Source of the DNA: CAZVKN01 sp964627035
GTDB lineage: Bacteria > Electryoneota > AABM5-125-24 > Hatepunaeales > Hatepunaeaceae
Assembly (NCBI GenBank): GCA_964627035.1
Contig: CAZVKN010000010.1
Span: forward strand, 24,473-88,472
Reading direction: 5' to 3'
Length of the DNA stretch: 64,000 bases
In this document: positions 1-8,360 of the stretch, one piece after another
Layout of the letters: every line of letters begins with the position of its first letter
Position numbering within the stretch: the stretch's first letter is position 1
Translations under genes and position numbers: made by a program
The notes under the pieces: model-generated
The model's database searches: none
What the model was told of the DNA's origin: nothing
Seen by the model: the letters and a program-made list of their open reading frames with translations, nothing else

Positions 1-416
1 TTGATCAGGAACGGGAGCACCTTCGTAATGTAAAACATTCGAGCGCGGTCATACTTACCCTTAACATGTAGACTGGAGAAGTCATGAACGGTGCCGACGC
101 TTGGGCACGGGACCGACAGCGGCAACCTCCTGTTTCCTGCCGGTAGGAACAGAACATCATATTCCTTGCAGAGCTTGGGCAGTTTGGTCTGGTGCCAGAT
201 GATATTCTTGATCGGACTGCGGATGTCATCTCCATAGCCACGCACTCTCATCTGAGCAGGATCGGAAACGAATATATCACGCTCATCGTCGTAGCTGATA
301 ACTTCAAACTCATCGCCGTTTGCCAACGCAGGAAACTGTCTCAGCAAATTGATTATGTATTGACTGATTCCTGATTTGCCGCCGTCTCCTCCGAATGTCG
401 TTATTCCGATTTTCAT
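1..416 (-). CDS. GT4-family glycosyltransferase, N-terminal part (runs off left edge)
   Basis: Reading the minus strand from the ATG at 416 gives an open frame of 138 codons to the edge of the window. It starts MKIGITTFGGDGGKSGISQY, which is the N-terminal Rossmann strand and glycine-rich loop of GT-B (GT4) glycosyltransferases. Further on it has the pattern DVLFLPAGNRR and VGTVHDFSSLH, where the family usually carries an acceptor-side histidine. The start codon overlaps the stop of the preceding glycosyltransferase gene as ATGA, so the two are probably translationally coupled. It is the last visible gene of the exopolysaccharide operon and should transfer one sugar from a nucleotide donor to a lipid-linked intermediate at the inner face of the membrane. 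The sugar cannot be predicted, and the donor-binding C-terminal half lies outside the window. Confidence 0.8.
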   Translation of the reverse strand, partial: MKIGITTFGGDGGKSGISQYIINLLRQFPALANGDEFEVISYDDERDIFVSDPAQMRVRGYGDDIRSPIKNIIWHQTKLPKLCKEYDVLFLPAGNRRLPLSVPCPSVGTVHDFSSLHVKGKYDRARMFYITKVLPFLI

Positions 417-1615
417 CCATCACCCTTCAGAATGGTTTCAAGGTTGTCGAGATATGTGTCAAAGGCAAACTTCTCATGGAGTGCTTTATACCCGTTTTGA
501 CCATATTTGTTTGCCAGTTTATTGTTTTTGATGATGGAGGCTATTGCCCGTGACAGCGCATTTGTATCCTGTTCGGGTGCAAGCAAGCCGGTGACATCGT
601 GCTCCAACCAATCGGGGATACCACCCACATCAAATCCCACTACCGGACGACCGTACCGCATAGCCTCCAGACCGATCATTCCGAACGGCTCGGGCCAACG
701 TGAAGGCACAGCCAACACAGTGGCGGATTTATAGTGAAATCCAAGCTCACGGTTGGGAACCCAGCCTTTGAAATAAACCCGTTCACCGAGTTGTAACTCC
801 TGCGCAAGCTTCTTCAGTTTATCCTCTGCATTTCCTGTGCCGACAATGGTTGCGCTGTAGTCGTATTCTGATTTTCTTTCCAGTGCTTTGAGTGCATGAA
901 GCAGCAGATCAACGCCCTTACCACGGATCAACTGTCCTACATAGAGTATATGCTTGTCGTCCGGTACAGGAGTCGGGTCTGATTCTTCCATCCTCACTAC
1001 CGGATGAACGACACTGATCTTTTCTGAGGGGAACCCGTTCATCAGCAACTCTTCACGCATAAACCTGCTGCCAACCAGCAGTGCGTCAAACTGAAAATTG
1101 CGGCGCATCTCACGGATTACTGCAGACAGATCAACAAACCGAACGGGAAGTTTCCCGTTCCCCCGTGCCAGGAATGCCAAATCGAGCCAGCATTTCCAAC
1201 CTGCCGGGCTGTGGCAGATTCTTCCGTTCAGTGCGTAGTATTTGTGCCTTCTTGGACAGCAGAGATCATGATCGTGCACCATCCGAACAGTACGGGGAGC
1301 ATTCTTCAGAGTGTCCCCAAACGTCAAGTTCGGTGATTTGTGGAGATAGATCACATCCGGTCTTATGTCGGCAACGATTTTGGCAAATTCCTGTTGTTTT
1401 GAGCTTGTCCCGCCCAACCCTGTTGTAGGATAGATTTTGTTGAATAGTCCTGTGTACTCATCAATCCTGCGATCTGTAAGTTCTCCGTACGACAGAAAGC
1501 ATTCATGCCCCCTCGTAGTCAGTCCCTCAGCGCAGTCCGCAATGTTCTGCTCAACCCCTCCAAAGTAACCGCATTTTTCATTAACGAAGAGGATTTTCAC
1601 GGATCGCTTCCTCAT
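413..1615 (-). CDS. GT4-family glycosyltransferase
   Basis: This is a 400-residue GT-B glycosyltransferase, the usual length for GT4. The N-terminal acceptor domain begins with KILFVNEKCGYFGGVEQN. The C-terminal donor domain begins near residue 220 (ILYVGQLIRGKGVDLLL) and contains the E-x7-E signature at about 309-317 (EPFGMIGLE), followed by PVVGFDVGGIPDWL. It probably adds one sugar residue during exopolysaccharide repeat-unit assembly. The annotated ATG overlaps the upstream gene by 35 bases. A GTG five codons later (1600) would give a more typical start directly before KILFV, so the exact start is uncertain. A cysteine-rich stretch near residues 115-145 (LCCPRRHKYY...CHSPAGWKCW) is found in some GT4 enzymes. 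Donor and acceptor are unknown. Confidence 0.88.
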   Translation of the reverse strand: MRKRSVKILFVNEKCGYFGGVEQNIADCAEGLTTRGHECFLSYGELTDRRIDEYTGLFNKIYPTTGLGGTSSKQQEFAKIVADIRPDVIYLHKSPNLTFGDTLKNAPRTVRMVHDHDLCCPRRHKYYALNGRICHSPAGWKCWLDLAFLARGNGKLPVRFVDLSAVIREMRRNFQFDALLVGSRFMREELLMNGFPSEKISVVHPVVRMEESDPTPVPDDKHILYVGQLIRGKGVDLLLHALKALERKSEYDYSATIVGTGNAEDKLKKLAQELQLGERVYFKGWVPNRELGFHYKSATVLAVPSRWPEPFGMIGLEAMRYGRPVVGFDVGGIPDWLEHDVTGLLAPEQDTNALSRAIASIIKNNKLANKYGQNGYKALHEKFAFDTYLDNLETILKGDG

Positions 1616-2816
1616 AAATATCCAACAATTGAATTGTTATCTGCTGCCAGCTATATTTTTCGTTTGCTTTTTGTCTGCCTGCTCTTGCGATTTTACTTCC
1701 TCTATCATTGTTTGTGATTGATGAAAATGCGGTCACAAAGCTCTCGTTGTCATTTGTTTCAAACAACACACCATCTATGTCGTTATCCACGAATGAGGGG
1801 ATGCCGCCTACTCTACTTGCTAACACCGGCAGCCCGGCAGCCCATGCCTCAAGTACTACGATACCAAAAGGTTCATGAATTGAAGGGAGGCAAAACAGAT
1901 CTGCTGCATGATAGGCATTGACAAGTTCATCACTTTGACCATCCACTCCCGGAATCAGTGTGACTTTATCTACAACCTGATATTCGTCAATATTATCGAG
2001 TAGTTTCTGATGATACGAGTGGTTCGTCACATGACCGATCAGCAGGAGGTGAGCGTTCGGTTTGACCTTGAGCAGTTCCGGCATCATCTGGATAGGAAAC
2101 AACTGGTTCTTCTGCGGATCAATGCGTCCCATCACCAGTATTACATAAGCATCCTGCGAGATATTGTGTTGCTCTCGGAATGAGCTGCCTTCACCGTTTG
2201 CAAATCGCTCCGTATCCACTCCGTTTGGTAAATGAACTACTTTTTTGTGAGGGAGGCGAGCTTGAGTTTCCTCCTGCTCTTTCTGACCGACGCAAATAAT
2301 CGCAGCGGCATCATCCATCACGCGTCGCGATCCGACCCATGCCCCCAACAACTTCCCCCACTCAAACGCACCCTCAGTCGGAGCTGTCCAGCTTGCTGCC
2401 TCCTCAGTCGGGACGTCAAAGATTCCACCATGCAGAGTCACTACATACGGGATCTTTCGCTGTTTTGCTACATATCGCCCGATCCCACCGAGTCTTTTTT
2501 GGGTATGAAGATGAATTATGTCAAGATTCTTCATCTTCTTCAGTTCCCGCATTAATGCGAACGAAAAAAGATTGCCGCCTTTTTTATCGAGCTGATGTTT
2601 TGCACCTTGCTTAAGCCCAAAGTATGGATAGAAGTATGGTTTTCTATTTATCTCCACACCCTGAATAACCTCATGATCCGTGTCCGACAGGGCATTCGGA
2701 CAAAGTATCTCTGTGTAGTGATCCTTGAGCAATATCTTACACGTCTCCAGGATCACAGTTTCGGTTCCACCCCAGTCGCTACGTACAAATCGTCTCGGAA
2801 TCTGAATTATATTCAT
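1581..2816 (-). CDS. GT4-family glycosyltransferase
   Basis: This 411-residue GT-B enzyme has an N-terminal start typical of GT4 (MNIIQIPRRFVRSDWGGTET) and a conserved acceptor-site segment around YVVTLHGGIFDVP. The donor domain opens at ILVMGRIDPQKNQ and carries the E-x7-E motif near residue 313 (EPFGIVVLE), then LPVLASRVGGIP. Its ATG overlaps the stop of the upstream glycosyltransferase by four bases (2813-2816), and its end overlaps the next gene, so the three glycosyltransferases form a tightly coupled block. The expected role is transfer of a hexose or deoxyhexose onto the growing undecaprenyl-linked repeat unit. The sugar specificity cannot be read from the sequence. Confidence 0.88.
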   Translation of the reverse strand: MNIIQIPRRFVRSDWGGTETVILETCKILLKDHYTEILCPNALSDTDHEVIQGVEINRKPYFYPYFGLKQGAKHQLDKKGGNLFSFALMRELKKMKNLDIIHLHTQKRLGGIGRYVAKQRKIPYVVTLHGGIFDVPTEEAASWTAPTEGAFEWGKLLGAWVGSRRVMDDAAAIICVGQKEQEETQARLPHKKVVHLPNGVDTERFANGEGSSFREQHNISQDAYVILVMGRIDPQKNQLFPIQMMPELLKVKPNAHLLLIGHVTNHSYHQKLLDNIDEYQVVDKVTLIPGVDGQSDELVNAYHAADLFCLPSIHEPFGIVVLEAWAAGLPVLASRVGGIPSFVDNDIDGVLFETNDNESFVTAFSSITNNDRGSKIARAGRQKANEKYSWQQITIQLLDIYEEAIRENPLR

Positions 2817-4027
2817 GCTTGACCGTTCTCCTTGACGTCTATCAGAAATCCTTCCAGACGATCCACGTACCCCTTTAGTGTGAACTGTTTCTCCACAATC
2901 TCTCTTGCAGTTGTGATCAATCGTTGACGCAACGCGCTTTCTTCTGCCATTGTGATGATATGTCTTGCTAATTCCTCTTCATTCTCTTTCTCAAATATCA
3001 GAGCATTGTGATCGTGCACCAAGAACTCACCATGACCTCCGTCGGCAGTGCTGATGACCGGAGTACCCGATGCCATCGCTTCAAGATGAGTTAACCCGAA
3101 CGGCTCCTGCCAGATTGAAGAGAAAACGAATATGTCATGCTCCCGATATAGGCGCGGGAGGTGACTATGATCCACCTGACCGACAAAATTGACCAATGCA
3201 TCCCCGCGATTGGCGAGTTTGATCAGCTCCAATTGATATTTCTCGGTTCCGGTGCCAACAATTGATAAGGACAAATAATGTGCGCTTTTTTTTCTTGCTA
3301 TGATATGAACAGCATTGATTACGTTGTGCACCCCCTTGTAAGAATGTAATTGACCCACATAAAGAACTCGTGCAGGAGCGTGCATCTCACCGGGATTCTC
3401 TTTTATAGGAAATTTCTCAATTGGTATTCCTTGATAGATAACATTAGAGTTTTCAATCGGCATCATTTTCTTCAGCAAGTTGGTCTTCAACTGGCGACTG
3501 ATACAGGTTGTATTGCTCAGCTCCATTCTCTTCAGCGTTATCGAAGGGAGCAGCCAGTTATCAATAAAGTAACGAAAAAGACCCTTTACCTTGAAACTGA
3601 ACTTATTGGGCATGAATTCACCGACATGCTCATCATTGAAAGTGAACGCTGTCGGAATACCAGAATCCAGGGCAGCCCGGGCAGAACCGACGGTGAGCCT
3701 TAATTGGCTCCATACAAAGATCAGATCAGGTTTCTCTTTTCTAATAAATGATTTGGTAATATGGTAATTCTTCTTTCCTGTAAAATACCGCTTTCTGCGA
3801 AAGAGATGCGGTGTTTTGCTGAAAGGAAGATACAGTTGCAGCCGACGGTACACATTGGATTGATGCTCAATGTACGAAGAGTCCGCTTCATCCAGCCCGT
3901 GCGTGCTCGTCAGTATCACTACATCGTGTCCCCGGGCGGAGAGGTCTTTGCTGACCTGACTGCAAAGGATTTCATATCCTCCCAGTACAAAGGGAGGGTA
4001 TAGATTTGATATTATCAGAATCTTCAC
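2813..4027 (-). CDS. GT4-family glycosyltransferase
   Basis: This is a 404-residue GT-B glycosyltransferase. The N-terminus (KILIISNLYPPFVLGGYEIL) carries the acceptor-domain glycine loop. The donor domain starts near residue 220 (VLYVGQLHSYKGVHNVI) and the E-x7-E motif is near residue 307 (EPFGLTHLE), followed by TPVISTADGGHGEFL. It is the first of the four consecutive GT4 genes in transcription order. A gap of about 190 bases containing a palindromic repeat separates it from the chain-length gene upstream. It presumably acts at the cytoplasmic membrane on a lipid-linked sugar intermediate of the exopolysaccharide. The substrate is unknown. Confidence 0.88.
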   Translation of the reverse strand: MKILIISNLYPPFVLGGYEILCSQVSKDLSARGHDVVILTSTHGLDEADSSYIEHQSNVYRRLQLYLPFSKTPHLFRRKRYFTGKKNYHITKSFIRKEKPDLIFVWSQLRLTVGSARAALDSGIPTAFTFNDEHVGEFMPNKFSFKVKGLFRYFIDNWLLPSITLKRMELSNTTCISRQLKTNLLKKMMPIENSNVIYQGIPIEKFPIKENPGEMHAPARVLYVGQLHSYKGVHNVINAVHIIARKKSAHYLSLSIVGTGTEKYQLELIKLANRGDALVNFVGQVDHSHLPRLYREHDIFVFSSIWQEPFGLTHLEAMASGTPVISTADGGHGEFLVHDHNALIFEKENEEELARHIITMAEESALRQRLITTAREIVEKQFTLKGYVDRLEGFLIDVKENGQA

Positions 4028-4112
4028 CGGTTCAAACGTGTGTGAACTTTGAGCTTAGAAGTAATTATTTAACCTGTATTTTTTTATGTGGCTGTCACTT
4101 TGTAGCGAATCC

Positions 4113-4193
4113 CGCTGTCAGCCCGCCGTGGCTGACAGGTTAACTTACGTTATATCAATTAGATGGCTGTCAGGTGCGGCGTCCTGACAGCGG
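4113..4193 (-). repeat. Two-hairpin intergenic element (131-bp family), core copy
   Basis: Two adjacent perfect hairpins are visible: CTGTCAGC/GCTGACAG at 4115-4138 and GCTGTCAGG/CCTGACAGC at 4166-4191, joined by an AT-rich linker. The same unit occurs at 24271-24352 in this orientation and, reverse-complemented, inside the 131-bp elements at 39245-39375 and 49617-49747. The CAGTCTGTC-type outer ends of those full copies are not recognisable here, so this is a core-only or decayed copy. It lies between the chain-length gene and the glycosyltransferase block and could act as a transcript hairpin inside the operon. Confidence 0.75.
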
Positions 4194-4220
4194 AGATGTC
4201 GAATAAACAAGTGCTTCCAA

Positions 4221-6758
4221 CTATTCCTTATCCTGATAAATAGGATCAACATCATTAAGGATCACACCGATCACCGGGACTCCGGATTCTTGTATCTGCT
4301 CAAGAGCCTTTTGGATCAAAGGTGTGCTGCTATAGCGGCTTCTGATCACAAATACAATAGCATCGGAAAGCTGCGCCAGCAAGTCTGCATCAACAAACGG
4401 AAACACTGCCGGACCGTCCAGAAGCACAACATTAAACCGCTCTGAAACGTCGTCAAGAAATTCTTTCATTCGTGAAGATGAGATAAGATCAGGTACGATT
4501 GCAGAGCTGAACCGCGGCAATATTTCCACGCCTCGCAGCATAGTGGGCCAAAGCACTTCGTCAACTGATTCAGCTTCATACGTCAAATATTCACCGATAC
4601 CCATCAAAGATTTACCGTCATACAAGATTAAGTCGCGAATGTCGTGACGGTCTGCGGTTGTGTTCTGAATCCTGGTTTCTGTGCCAAGCAGATCATCAAA
4701 GCGCGTGTCAAACCACTCGGCGAGCCTCGCAGCAACGCTGAAGACAGATTCGCCGATCTTTCCCTTGACACTTCCACCTCCCGACATGCTTGAAGTTTGC
4801 ATGTCCATCGGCAGAATTGACTGTCCTATCATTGACTGAGAGTCTTCAATATCAGCATCTTTATCCCCCTTTTTCGATTTACTAATCCAGCCCTTGACCG
4901 GTGCCAGTCCATCTTTTATTGAAATTGTATCTTTTATTTTCCCGGAAATCCCCTCATGCTGCATCATGCTGTACACATTTTTCTGTTCTTCGTCAGAACG
5001 AACCTGAGCGTCGGATAAGAGAACCATATCGTCCCTTCTGCCCATACTGATAGCCATATTGATCGCAATCCAGGTCTTCCCCTCGCCGGGCTTGGTGCTA
5101 ACGAGGAGGATTCGAGCCCCATCTTTGGGAATCGTCTGCCTTATCCTTCTTGTTATAATGTTAAACGGCTCAAACTGAGCGGAACCTTCCTGTCCGGGAA
5201 AATGAGGCTCTGCAGGCGGAACACTTCGCAATGTGCCAAGAATCGGTAGTGTGACCTTTACACTAAGTTCACCTGTGGACTTGATGGAAGTGTCAAGTAA
5301 TTCGAGTCCTAAAATAAGAAAGAAACCGATCATAACACCAAAAATACCCATTCCTGCAGCCAACAGTTTTCGGTTTGAAGAGCGGGATGATGTAGGTGGT
5401 TTTGCTTCTGAAATTAGGTTGAAGTCGGTTGATTGAGATTCAAAAACTCTTCGAGCTTTGTTTAGTGCCTGTTTCAGATTATCGCGTTCGGCTTCCATGC
5501 TGGCGACCGAGTTGCTCAGCTCGATGTAACCACGCTCCAATTTTGGCATCCTGTCAAGTTTCTCTCTAACGCGCTTTCGTGCATCTTCTAAATGCTTAAC
5601 TTTTTCCTTAAATGCAGTTTGCTGTAAACGAAGATCAAATGCTCGTACCATCATCTCATCAGACATTGATCCACCACTGCCACTACCAATGTATTGCAAC
5701 GCCATTGACTGTTGCTCAAGTATTCCTAGTTCATCCTTCCATGCTTTCATCTCATCGGTGTCCTGCAATAACGCTTTTTGCTTCTCAAATGTCAATTTAG
5801 CTTTATCATACTCTGCTTTTGGAATCAATCCTTTGTCCCATAATTTCTTAGCTCTTTCAAAATCCAATTCTGCCTGGGCAAAATCTGCACTTTTTGCTCT
5901 AGCAGAACGATCATCTTCAATCGTTTTCTTTAACTGTTCAATGCGACGGTTTGTCTGGTCAACAGAAGATTGATCTAATGTCCGATCCTCATCTCTCTTG
6001 ACTTTAAGCTCCTTCATAATGCCTTCAACGTTTTTTAGCTGAAGCTCAGTGGTCGTTAAATCACTTTTTGTTTGTTCATAAAGTGCATCCACCGATGATA
6101 GTTCTTGTAAATAATACTGTGTCTCTGCATCAACATCAATGATATTGTGTTCTTGTGTATATTCTCCAAGTTTATCCGATGCATCATCTAGTTGGACTTG
6201 TATAGTCTTCAATCTTGCTTCAAATGAAGTTATCTGTCCTTTTGCCTGAGCATGACTGATGCTTCTCTGGTTATCCAGGAAGACTTCTCGCAACGTGTTG
6301 GCGATGTCAGCGGCTTCTTTCGGTGAGCCCCACCTGACCCTTAGCGTCATAAGTTGTGTGTTTCTCTGTACTTCAGCAGAGGATGCCCTGCCTATCGCAC
6401 GAGGTGATGCTCCCAGATTCAGCCTTCTCTTTGTCTCCTCCAGGTTTGAAAGGATTTTTACCATGTTCATCTGGGTGTACAGTCCCTTTGGATCTTGCGA
6501 TGTCGAAGTAACCTCCGCTTCAGCAACAGCTACAGGACTGTACATCAGAACTGTTTCCGCTTCATACGTCTTCTGACCGAACAGTATTGCAGACACAACA
6601 CCAAGTACCGAAAACATCACCACGATTACAGCGAATATCTTCCGTCTGCGCCATAGCCCGATTAACGTTGTGGCGGGGTCGAACGGCAGCTTACCCTCTT
6701 CCTCGATGCCCAGTTGAGAGGCTGTCGCTGAAAGGTCTGTCACTCCGGGATTATACAT
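4221..6758 (-). CDS. Wzz/Wzc-like polysaccharide chain-length and export protein with degenerate tyrosine-kinase domain
   Basis: The 845-residue protein has the layout of GumC/Wzc polysaccharide co-polymerases. There is a first membrane segment at about 35-55, a Wzz domain, a long coiled-coil region (about 150-440), a second membrane segment (about 470-490) and a C-terminal BY-kinase-like ATPase. Walker A is present (KPGEGKTW, near 555-562). Walker A' reads LLSDAQVRS where the family has D-x-D, and Walker B reads VVLLDGPAVF where the family has D-T-P-P. About 130 extra residues rich in K, D, S and G lie between Walker A' and the conserved block IGEYL...LISSSRM. There is no C-terminal tyrosine cluster. 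It probably sets chain length and couples polymerisation to export. Autophosphorylation is doubtful. Confidence 0.85.
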   Translation of the reverse strand: MYNPGVTDLSATASQLGIEEEGKLPFDPATTLIGLWRRRKIFAVIVVMFSVLGVVSAILFGQKTYEAETVLMYSPVAVAEAEVTSTSQDPKGLYTQMNMVKILSNLEETKRRLNLGASPRAIGRASSAEVQRNTQLMTLRVRWGSPKEAADIANTLREVFLDNQRSISHAQAKGQITSFEARLKTIQVQLDDASDKLGEYTQEHNIIDVDAETQYYLQELSSVDALYEQTKSDLTTTELQLKNVEGIMKELKVKRDEDRTLDQSSVDQTNRRIEQLKKTIEDDRSARAKSADFAQAELDFERAKKLWDKGLIPKAEYDKAKLTFEKQKALLQDTDEMKAWKDELGILEQQSMALQYIGSGSGGSMSDEMMVRAFDLRLQQTAFKEKVKHLEDARKRVREKLDRMPKLERGYIELSNSVASMEAERDNLKQALNKARRVFESQSTDFNLISEAKPPTSSRSSNRKLLAAGMGIFGVMIGFFLILGLELLDTSIKSTGELSVKVTLPILGTLRSVPPAEPHFPGQEGSAQFEPFNIITRRIRQTIPKDGARILLVSTKPGEGKTWIAINMAISMGRRDDMVLLSDAQVRSDEEQKNVYSMMQHEGISGKIKDTISIKDGLAPVKGWISKSKKGDKDADIEDSQSMIGQSILPMDMQTSSMSGGGSVKGKIGESVFSVAARLAEWFDTRFDDLLGTETRIQNTTADRHDIRDLILYDGKSLMGIGEYLTYEAESVDEVLWPTMLRGVEILPRFSSAIVPDLISSSRMKEFLDDVSERFNVVLLDGPAVFPFVDADLLAQLSDAIVFVIRSRYSSTPLIQKALEQIQESGVPVIGVILNDVDPIYQDKE

Positions 6759-6802
6759 CGAAATCGAGATTATGTGTTGAGTCCGTCATTGTGCTCAAAA
6801 TG

Positions 6803-8359
6803 CTAATTGCTCTTTTTCCTAAGAAATTTCCGCAGAAGTTTTTCCTTGAAGTATTTGCGTTCTTGTTGATTAAAACCTATCCACCAAAAAGTTAGCCAAA
6901 ATAATATTACCCCAATTAATTCAAGTATAGCTACTTCAAGCAGATTTGTCAATGTATAATTGCGTTGAATCAGGCTGAAAACAGTTGTCATAAGCAGAAT
7001 CGGCACTAAAACGGGGAATAAGGTCTGGAAATAGAAGTCTTTAATCGAATAATCAAATTTCAGACCTGCGTGAATCTGTATGTAAACCTGCGAAATCAGC
7101 GCCGAGATGAGAGTAGCCATTGCCACCCCGGGAATCCCAAGCGGTCGGACAAACAGAATCGTCAAAGTCAGATTCAGGAGTTGACCACCGATCATGGAAT
7201 ACGCGAGGAATTTCTGTTGTCCCCGCATACTCAGCACATTTGCAGTGTTCCCATGAATGACCATTATCATCGCTGCACCTGCCAGCCACTGACATGCCCA
7301 GACGGACAATTGTACCTGTTGTTCGTTGAATTCAGCTCCCACCCACGAGTTAATCAGAGGCTTAGCAAGAAGCACTAACCCCACAAGCAGAGGAGCCGCA
7401 AATGCAATCGTCAGCTTTGATCCGGTTCTCCACACAGCTCTGATGTTCTGTGTTTCCCCCGCTCCGTGAAGCTCTGCGACAACCGGAGTTAACGTCTTTA
7501 TCAGTTGAAAGCAGAACTGCTGACCCTTTTCAGATAACCGCATTGCGATTGTATAGACTGCCACCATCTCCAATGCCAGTACCTTCTGAATTATCATCGC
7601 ATCCACCTTTGTGGCAATCAGAGTGGATACCTGAATAATCATAAAGTAAACCGAGAACGAGCTGACCTCTTTTACGATTTTGAAGTCGAAATATCGTGGA
7701 TTGAGGGAAACTCCGGGAAGTGTCAGCTTCGCATGAATCAGCATCGCCACCATGGGCCAAACACCGGCTATCAGGTTGAGAATTGCCAGCGTCCGCAGAT
7801 CGGGGAATATTCTGAGAAACAATAGAACAGATGCAAAATAGACAATCGCTGCGAGAACTTTATACAGGTTAGCTACACTCAGCTTCTGGTAACCGACCAA
7901 CACTCCCCGAAACATCCCAAACGGCATATTGAGTGCTGACCGCAACCCTATCAGGAGCATCACTGCTTGAGCGGTTAATCTGTGCTGCTCAGGAATTTCA
8001 AACAAACTGTTGAAGAACAGCATACTTAACCCGACACACCCCAGCAATATCGAACCGAGTGCTGAGTAAATCCAGAACAGTGTAACGACTGTTCGCTTCT
8101 GACGGTCAATGTCACCTTTGCCCTTAGCATCAGCAACGTATTTAACAACCGAGGTGCCAAACCCCATATCTATCAATGTGAGCAGGTTTATAAACGCCCA
8201 CAGCAGAGACCACAGTCCGAAACTTTCCCGCCCGATCATGCTGATGATGAACGGAGTCAGGATAATTAACGTGGCAGCATCAACGATGTCACGCCCGTAA
8301 CTCGATATTGTGTTTACAATAATGTATCGAGATCGTCCTGTTCGTTGTGATCGGGTCAA
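6803..8359 (-). CDS. Wzx-like polysaccharide flippase (MATE/PST family)
   Basis: The 518-residue protein has about 12-14 hydrophobic segments with short loops, the profile of oligosaccharide flippases of the polysaccharide-transport branch of the MOP superfamily. The N-terminus (SSYGRDIVDAATLIILTPFIISMIGRESFGLWSL) matches the family's TM1-TM2 region, with the usual YG.W-type loop. It would flip the undecaprenyl-linked repeat unit from cytoplasm to periplasm before polymerisation. Its start lies two bases after the O-antigen ligase stop, and it is followed by the chain-length gene, the usual Wzx/Wzy/Wzz grouping. The C-terminus is very basic (KYFKEKLLRKFLRKKSN). Confidence 0.87.
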   Translation of the reverse strand: MTRSQRTGRSRYIIVNTISSYGRDIVDAATLIILTPFIISMIGRESFGLWSLLWAFINLLTLIDMGFGTSVVKYVADAKGKGDIDRQKRTVVTLFWIYSALGSILLGCVGLSMLFFNSLFEIPEQHRLTAQAVMLLIGLRSALNMPFGMFRGVLVGYQKLSVANLYKVLAAIVYFASVLLFLRIFPDLRTLAILNLIAGVWPMVAMLIHAKLTLPGVSLNPRYFDFKIVKEVSSFSVYFMIIQVSTLIATKVDAMIIQKVLALEMVAVYTIAMRLSEKGQQFCFQLIKTLTPVVAELHGAGETQNIRAVWRTGSKLTIAFAAPLLVGLVLLAKPLINSWVGAEFNEQQVQLSVWACQWLAGAAMIMVIHGNTANVLSMRGQQKFLAYSMIGGQLLNLTLTILFVRPLGIPGVAMATLISALISQVYIQIHAGLKFDYSIKDFYFQTLFPVLVPILLMTTVFSLIQRNYTLTNLLEVAILELIGVILFWLTFWWIGFNQQERKYFKEKLLRKFLRKKSN

Positions 8360-8360
8360 G

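Noticed and set aside
4221..6758. Active Wzc tyrosine autokinase
   Set aside because: Walker A' and B are degenerate and there is no tyrosine-rich tail, so only a chain-length/export role is supported.
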